This document shows, piece by piece, positions 13,313 to 17,680 of a DNA stretch of 17,680 bases (the first letter of the stretch is position 1; every line of letters begins with the position of its first letter). The notes beneath the pieces are model-generated. The model saw nothing but the letters and a program-made list of their open reading frames with translations. It was not told where the DNA came from and made no database searches. The stretch is from Conexibacter sp. GTDB lineage: Bacteria; Actinomycetota; Thermoleophilia; Solirubrobacterales; Solirubrobacteraceae. A program made the position numbers and the translations under genes. The stretch covers positions 1 through 17,680 of the forward strand of contig JAOPZD010000631.1 in NCBI GenBank assembly GCA_025964295.1, in the 5' to 3' direction.

Positions 13313-14863
13313 TCACGGCACCGGGGCGGAGGCCGGGACCGGCTCACGGGGAAACGCCGCCGCGCCGACCACGTCGGGCGGGCCGGCCTCTCCGCGCGCG
13401 AGCCGTCCGCGAAGCGCGACCGCCCACCACAGGGCGCCGATCGCCACGGCGCCGGCGAAGTAGTACGCCGTCGTGTTGTTGACCTTCGGCACGGTCAGCG
13501 TGACGATCACGACGACCGTCCAGGCGACGCCGAGGCCGGCCGTGGGCACGAGCCATCGGCCGAGGCCGAAGACGCCCTCCGGCGCGGCCGGGATGCGCCC
13601 GCGACGCTGCGCGAAGAGTGCGGCGATCATCGTCAGCAGGTAGGTGGCGTAGTAGCCGAGGCCGACGATGGCGAAGATCTTCGCGACCAGGCCCGCGTTG
13701 AGCACGTTGAGCACGACGGCGAGGACCGTGACGCCGATGATCGCCGCGATCGGCGTGCCGGTCCGGTCGTCGACGGCGGCCAGGGCGCGGGACCCCGGCA
13801 GCATGTTGTCGCGCGAGAGCGCGAAGACCATCCGCGTCGCGACCGCCATGTTCGCGATCAGGCACGCGAAGATCGAGGCGAAGGCGATGACCACCATGAT
13901 GTCCTTGGCGAACGCGCCGACCTGGACGTCGATCAGGTTGAACACCGGGTTGCCGTCGCGGCCGAGGAACGTCGTGACGTGCCCCGGGATCGCCATCCCG
14001 AGCAGCGCGAAGATGACGAAGCCCGCGGCGCCCGAGACGACCACCGAGCGGATCATCGCCCGCGGGGCGGCGCGGCGGGGGTCGACGGTCTCCTCCGACA
14101 GATCGGCCGCCCCCTCCCAGCCGAGCAGCACGTAGACCGGCAGCAGCGCCGCCAGCGCGACGCTGGTCAGCGTGATCGGCGCATCCCCGATGTGCGCGGT
14201 GTCCACCAGGACCCCGGGACCGCGAGCGTCGCCGAAGAAGAACAGCAGGCCGCCGAGGAGCACGATGCCCAGCACGACGGTGCCGGCCAGCTCGATCGAC
14301 GCGCCGACGTTGTTGACGTGCGTGGCGATCCTGACGCCGAAGACGTTGATGACGCAGACGACGACCGTCGCGCCGATGCTCAGCAGCTGGATCTGCCCGC
14401 GGCTGGGGTCGTGCCAGATCTCCGGCGCGAAGACCGAGCCCACCGCGGCCGCGGTCGCGGCGGTGCCCGCCAGGAAGGAGATCAGCGCCACCCATCCGGT
14501 GAACCAGCCGAAGTTGGCGCCGACCAGTCGGCTGGACCACTGATAGGCGTAGCCGGTCAGCGGGATCCGCCCGGCCAGGTGCGCGTAGACGGCGACCAGC
14601 GTCCCCACCAGCGGGATGATCGCCAGCCAGATGAGGATCGCGACCCCGCCGATGCGTGAGAACGGGTCGGCGAACAGGGTGATGATGCCGGTGTTGATCG
14701 ACACCATCGAGAAGGCCAGGGCGAACGAGGTGTAGGCCCCCATGGTGCGGTGCAGCTTGGGCTTGTAGCCCAACGCGGCGAGGTCCGCGCTGTCGTTGGC
14801 CCGCGCCGCGGGCCGCGCGTCGTCGGCGCCGTGCGTCGTCAGGGGCTGGTCGAGCGCGCTCAT
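13313..14863 (-). CDS. APC superfamily amino acid/amine permease
   Basis: ATG 14863 gives 516 aa. A hydrophilic N-terminus ends with LGYKPKLHRTMGAYTSFALAFS, shown here for its YKPxLxRxMG signature typical of the amino acid/choline transporter branch of the APC superfamily. About twelve hydrophobic helices follow, including GIITLF, PLTGYAYQWSSRL (cytoplasmic loop near helices 2-3), LLGWEGAADLSEETVDPRRAAPRA (a conserved E-E-T-x-x-P loop) and ALSRDNMLPGSRAL. It lies 12 bases after the aminotransferase stop, with AGGGG overlapping that stop, so the two are translated as an operon. It most likely imports the amine or amino acid used by the aminotransferase. Relatives carry GABA, choline, ethanolamine or polyamines; the substrate is not determined. 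Confidence 0.92.
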   Translation of the reverse strand: MSALDQPLTTHGADDARPAARANDSADLAALGYKPKLHRTMGAYTSFALAFSMVSINTGIITLFADPFSRIGGVAILIWLAIIPLVGTLVAVYAHLAGRIPLTGYAYQWSSRLVGANFGWFTGWVALISFLAGTAATAAAVGSVFAPEIWHDPSRGQIQLLSIGATVVVCVINVFGVRIATHVNNVGASIELAGTVVLGIVLLGGLLFFFGDARGPGVLVDTAHIGDAPITLTSVALAALLPVYVLLGWEGAADLSEETVDPRRAAPRAMIRSVVVSGAAGFVIFALLGMAIPGHVTTFLGRDGNPVFNLIDVQVGAFAKDIMVVIAFASIFACLIANMAVATRMVFALSRDNMLPGSRALAAVDDRTGTPIAAIIGVTVLAVVLNVLNAGLVAKIFAIVGLGYYATYLLTMIAALFAQRRGRIPAAPEGVFGLGRWLVPTAGLGVAWTVVVIVTLTVPKVNNTTAYYFAGAVAIGALWWAVALRGRLARGEAGPPDVVGAAAFPREPVPASAPVP

Positions 14864-14875
14864 GCTCAAAGGCCC

Positions 14876-16192
14876 CTAAGCCCGGCCCTGCTCGATGATG
14901 CCGAGGACCTCGTCGAGGACGTCCAAGGCCCGGTCGAGGTGCTCGCGGGAGATGTCGAGGGGCGGCTTGACCTTGATGAGGTTGCCCAGCCCGGCGTAGC
15001 GGCTCTCGCCGAAGAGCACCCCGCGCTCCAGGCCGAGGCGGTACACCTCGGTGCACTCCCACCGCGCCGGCTCCTTGGTCGCGCGGTCCTTGACGAGCTC
15101 CAGCGCGACCATCAGGCCCGGGCAGCGCACGTCGCCGATCAGCGGATGGCGCTCCTGCATCTCCAGCAGACGCCGCGTCGCGTGCGCTCCGGCGTCGCGC
15201 GCGGCCGTGCAGAGGTCGTCGTCGACGATCGCGGTGACCGTGGCGAGGCCGGCGGCCATCGACACGGGGAACTGGCCGAAGGTCAGCGCGTCGTCGCCGG
15301 CGCCGAAGCCGGTCAGCCGCTCGTCGGCCAGGATGCCCGCCAGCGGGAACCCGCCGCCGACGCCCTTGCCGAACGCGATGACGTCGGGCGTGACGCCGTA
15401 GTGATCGGCGGCGAACATCTCGCCGGTGCGCCCGAAGCCGGTCTGCACCTCGTCCCAGATCAAGATGATGTCGAACTCGTCGCAGATCTCGCGGACCCCG
15501 CGGTAGTAGGACATCGGGAACTCGATATGCCCGCCGTTGCCCTGGATGGGCTCCATCATGAGGGCCGCCACGTCGCCGTCGACGCCCTTCTCGATGACCT
15601 CGCGGAGCAGCTGCAGGCAGAGCTGCGACTCGGCCTCCGCGTCCAGGCCCGCCCGCGGCCGGTAGGGGTCGGGGTGCGCGACGCGGGCGAACCGGGGCTG
15701 CAGCGGCCCGAAGACGTTCCCCGGGTGCGGCCAGCTCGCGGCGAGCGTGGCCAGCGAGCGCCCGTGGTAGCCGTCCTGCAGCACCAGCAGGTTGCGCGCG
15801 TGCGGCCGGTTGCGGAAGGCCAGCTTCATCGCCATCTCGGTGGCGAGGCTGCCGTGCAGGGTGTAGCCGACCCGGCTGAGACCGGCGGGCGAGATCTCCA
15901 CCAACTTGGCCGTCAGGGCCAGCAGCGCCTCGGTGTTGAAGTTGGGCCGGGCGTGCGTGAGCTCGCGGATCTGCGCGATGGCGGCCTCGACGACCCGGGG
16001 GTCGTTGGCCCCCAGGTTGTTCGACCACGCCTGCGCGGTGCAGTCGATGTACTCGTTGCCGTCGGCGTCCCAGACCAGCGATCCTCGCGCCTTGGTCAGC
16101 AGCAGCTTCGTGTCGTCGCCCTCCACGGGATCGTGGATGAGCGACCGACGTCCGATCCGCAGCCCATCGGAATGGGTCATCTCGATGCTCAT
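14876..16192 (-). CDS. Class III PLP-dependent aminotransferase
   Basis: ATG 16192 with GGAGAACGG upstream gives 438 aa. The fold-type I class III landmarks appear in order: DADGNEYIDC (about 42-51), GYHGRSLATL (141-150, PLP ring stacking), EPIQGNGG (214-221), IWDEVQTGFGRTG with Asp247, and the Schiff-base lysine Lys276 in AFGKGVGGGFP. The phosphate-binding segment reads LHGSLATE (112-119) rather than the common GSEAxE, and the later segment reads TFGQFPVSMAA where TFGGNP is usual. These point to a subfamily with an altered active-site entrance. The reaction is amino-group transfer from an omega-amine or amino acid to an oxo-acid, or decarboxylating transamination. Operon context (APC permease, VOC protein, divergent LysR) supports catabolism of an imported amine. 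The substrate is not identifiable. Confidence 0.92.
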   Translation of the reverse strand: MSIEMTHSDGLRIGRRSLIHDPVEGDDTKLLLTKARGSLVWDADGNEYIDCTAQAWSNNLGANDPRVVEAAIAQIRELTHARPNFNTEALLALTAKLVEISPAGLSRVGYTLHGSLATEMAMKLAFRNRPHARNLLVLQDGYHGRSLATLAASWPHPGNVFGPLQPRFARVAHPDPYRPRAGLDAEAESQLCLQLLREVIEKGVDGDVAALMMEPIQGNGGHIEFPMSYYRGVREICDEFDIILIWDEVQTGFGRTGEMFAADHYGVTPDVIAFGKGVGGGFPLAGILADERLTGFGAGDDALTFGQFPVSMAAGLATVTAIVDDDLCTAARDAGAHATRRLLEMQERHPLIGDVRCPGLMVALELVKDRATKEPARWECTEVYRLGLERGVLFGESRYAGLGNLIKVKPPLDISREHLDRALDVLDEVLGIIEQGRA

Positions 16193-16283
16193 GTTCCGTT
16201 CTCCAGTGGGTTCCGACGGCGTGGCGCCGAAGCTAGTCCGGCGGTCCCTTGAAGTGAAATCGCAATTGGCGCAGGATTGAGTC
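16193..16283. promoter_or_regulatory. Divergent LysR/aminotransferase promoter region
   Basis: This 91-base gap holds the control region of both genes. The AT-richer part (about 16248-16280) includes CGCAATTGGCG (16261-16271), with three-base arms around an AATTG centre and the perfect hexamer CAATTG. It could belong to a LysR-type T-N11-A site, but no strong long palindrome is seen. Confidence 0.5.
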
Positions 16284-17174
16284 GTGCCGCTTACGAATGT
16301 GGAACTGCGCCACCTGCGCTGCTTCGTCGTCCTGGCCGAGGAGCTGCACTTCGCGCGCGCCGCCCGGCGGCTGCACCTCTCCCAGCCTGCGCTCTCGCAG
16401 ACGATCAAGCAGCTGGAGCGATCCACCGGCCTGCGGCTGTTCAGCCGCACCACCCGCAGCGTGCAGCTCACGCCCGAGGGCGCCGCGGTGCGCGACGGCG
16501 CGCTGCGCGTCCTCGCCGAGCTCGACGGCCTGATCGAGGACGCGCGGCAGATCGCGGCCGGGCAGCTGGGGAGGCTGCGGGTCGGGTTCACCATCGGCGC
16601 CGCCGTGGATCTGGTGCCCAAGCTGCTCCGCGCGCACGCCGAGCGGTTTCCCCTCGTGCACGTCGAGCTGACGGAGTTCGACTTCTCCGAGCCCGCGGCC
16701 GGCCTCGACGACGGCCGCAGCGACGTCGCGATCGTCCGCCCGCCGATCGACGTCGACGGCGCGCGGATCACGACGCTGGCGACCGAGTCGCGGGTCGCGT
16801 GCCTTCCCGACTCCCACGCGCTCGCCGACCGCGAGGAGATCAGCATCTACGAGATCCTCGCCGAGCCGATCATCGCGGCCCCGGGCAGCGGCGTCTGGCG
16901 CGACTACTGGCTGGCCACCGACTACCGCGACGGCGTGCCGCCCCCGGTCGTCGCCGAGGTCGCGACCTTCGAGACCGAGCTGCAGGCCGTGGCCACCGGC
17001 CGCGGGATCAGCATCACCGCCGAGGCCGCGGCGCGGTTCTACGCCCGGCCCGGACTGCGCTTCCCCCGGATCTCCGACATCGACCCGTGCGAGGTGGCCG
17101 TGGCCCTCCCCCCGGATCCGACGCCGGCGGCGGAGGCGTTCGCCGAGCTGGCCGTCGGCCTCCTCACCGCCTGA
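16284..17174 (+). CDS. LysR-type transcriptional regulator
   Basis: GTG 16284 (AGGA about seven bases upstream) gives 296 aa. The N-terminal winged helix-turn-helix is typical: VELRHLRCFVVLAEELHFA, RAARRLHLSQPALSQTIKQLE, GLRLFSRTTRSVQLTPEG. The effector-binding domain starts GRLRVGFTIGAAVDLVPKLL and includes DVAIVRPP and a VATGRGISITA segment. It is divergent from the aminotransferase operon with a 91-base gap, the classic LysR arrangement, so it probably activates the operon in response to the substrate or a breakdown product. It converges on the dehydrogenase gene with only four bases between stops and no visible terminator. Confidence 0.94.
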   Translation: MPLTNVELRHLRCFVVLAEELHFARAARRLHLSQPALSQTIKQLERSTGLRLFSRTTRSVQLTPEGAAVRDGALRVLAELDGLIEDARQIAAGQLGRLRVGFTIGAAVDLVPKLLRAHAERFPLVHVELTEFDFSEPAAGLDDGRSDVAIVRPPIDVDGARITTLATESRVACLPDSHALADREEISIYEILAEPIIAAPGSGVWRDYWLATDYRDGVPPPVVAEVATFETELQAVATGRGISITAEAAARFYARPGLRFPRISDIDPCEVAVALPPDPTPAAEAFAELAVGLLTA

Positions 17175-17178
17175 CGGG

Positions 17179-17680
17179 TCAGCGCGCGGCGCGGCGACGG
17201 TCCCGGTCACCCGGCGTCGGCAGGATGATCACCTTGGCGTCCCGACGGGTCGCGGCGCGCTGCACCGCCGCGAGCGCGTCGTCCAGGCCGAAGCGTGCGC
17301 CGATGATCGCCGACAGGTCGATCCGCCCGGCCTCGTGCAGCCGGATCGCGCCCTCGAAGCTCGCGCGCAGATGGCCCAGCGCGCCGTGGATCTGGGCACC
17401 CGCCAGCTGGTGGGCGATCGCGCTGATCGGCGTCGGGCCGTGCTGTATGCCGAGCAGGACGACCTTCGCCCCGGGGGCCAGCGCCCGCTCGACCTCGGGC
17501 ATGACGGCAGCCCCGGCGCCGGTGGCGTCGACGAGCACCTCGGCGCCGCGACCGCCGGTCTCGGCGACGATGGCCTCCGCGACCCCGTCGCCGTCCTGCG
17601 GGTCGACCGCCGCGTCGGCGCCCACCTCACACGCCAGGGCGCGCCGCGCGGGCCGGCCGTCGACGGCGATCACCCGCCCG
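17179..17680 (-). CDS. Zinc-type (MDR) alcohol dehydrogenase, C-terminal part
   Basis: The frame runs off the right edge, so the N-terminal catalytic domain with zinc ligands is not in view. The visible 166 residues read GRVIAVDGRPARRALACEVGA, shown for its nucleotide-binding second strand D-G-R, then DAAVDPQDGDGVAEAIVAET, GAEVLVDATGAG, ALAPGAKVVLLGIQ, and HGALGHLRASFEGAIRLHEAGRIDL, shown for its family-typical G-x-x-G-x-x-R layout. The end DDALAAVQRAATRRDAKVIILP is the usual MDR C-terminus. An acidic residue at the end of the second strand (VIAVD) suggests NAD rather than NADP. It is a candidate to process an aldehyde or alcohol from the nearby aminotransferase pathway, but it faces the other way and has its own promoter outside the window. 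Confidence 0.85.
   Translation of the reverse strand, partial: GRVIAVDGRPARRALACEVGADAAVDPQDGDGVAEAIVAETGGRGAEVLVDATGAGAAVMPEVERALAPGAKVVLLGIQHGPTPISAIAHQLAGAQIHGALGHLRASFEGAIRLHEAGRIDLSAIIGARFGLDDALAAVQRAATRRDAKVIILPTPGDRDRRRAAR

Noticed and set aside
13344..16028. Minus-strand open frame of 894 codons across the permease and aminotransferase genes
   Set aside because: It is a frame-shifted shadow of both genes, low complexity and Arg/Pro-rich, while the true frames carry all family motifs.
14750..16252. Plus-strand open frame of 500 codons opposite the aminotransferase
   Set aside because: Antisense shadow with no recognisable motif; the minus-strand frame has the PLP lysine and other class III signatures.
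1..17680. CRISPR array, tRNA, rRNA, transposase or toxin-antitoxin pair
   Set aside because: Reading both strands gave no regularly spaced repeats, no cloverleaf-like segment, and no transposase, integrase or toxin motif.

Overview
This is a very GC-rich, densely coded chromosomal segment from an actinobacterium. The best guess is Thermoleophilia/Solirubrobacterales (Solirubrobacter, Conexibacter or Baekduia type). That guess rests on the overall composition, on a secreted collagen-triplet protein carrying the I-K-A-C ... K-C ... W pattern, on a secreted PDG-x-x-W beta-propeller with a Pro-Thr linker, and on abundant LAL, TetR and LysR regulators. No rRNA, tRNA, CRISPR array, insertion sequence or phage gene was seen.

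Left part (1-2.7 kb): the 3' part of a CopD/YcnJ-type copper membrane protein is followed by two tiny ORFs, one of which looks like the signal-peptide stump of a lost YcnI-type (DUF1775) gene, and then by a small cytochrome c lipoprotein. An SRPBCC protein and a secreted collagen-like protein are divergently transcribed. A strong bidirectional terminator hairpin (2653-2686) separates the latter from the next gene.

2.7-6.2 kb: an SDR oxidoreductase and a TetR regulator are divergent around a 60-bp gap that holds two overlapping inverted repeats with identical geometry, a likely autoregulated switch. Next come a secreted seven-bladed virginiamycin-B-lyase-like propeller with a Pro-rich linker and a C-terminal beta domain, and a small soluble DUF3592-like protein.

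6.4-12.5 kb: a large LAL-type (AAA plus LuxR) regulator sits downstream of a four-TM membrane protein. The membrane protein is itself preceded by a 15-codon ORF with a strong ribosome binding site and an ATGA overlap. In the other direction is a two-gene operon: an epoxide hydrolase and a TlpA/DipZ-like protein whose CxxC motif reads CINW. A decayed MFS transporter tail lies just beyond it on the minus strand.

12.8-17.7 kb: this is the most coherent metabolic unit. A LysR regulator is divergent from an apparent operon of class III PLP aminotransferase, APC-family permease and VOC/glyoxalase-fold protein, which together suggest uptake and deamination of an unidentified amine or amino acid. The window ends in the 3' part of a zinc-type (MDR) dehydrogenase convergent with LysR. 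I see no clear defence or mobile system. The strongest candidates for something undescribed are the aminotransferase/permease/VOC locus, the leader-ORF/membrane-protein/LAL unit, and the epoxide hydrolase/CINW redoxin pair.
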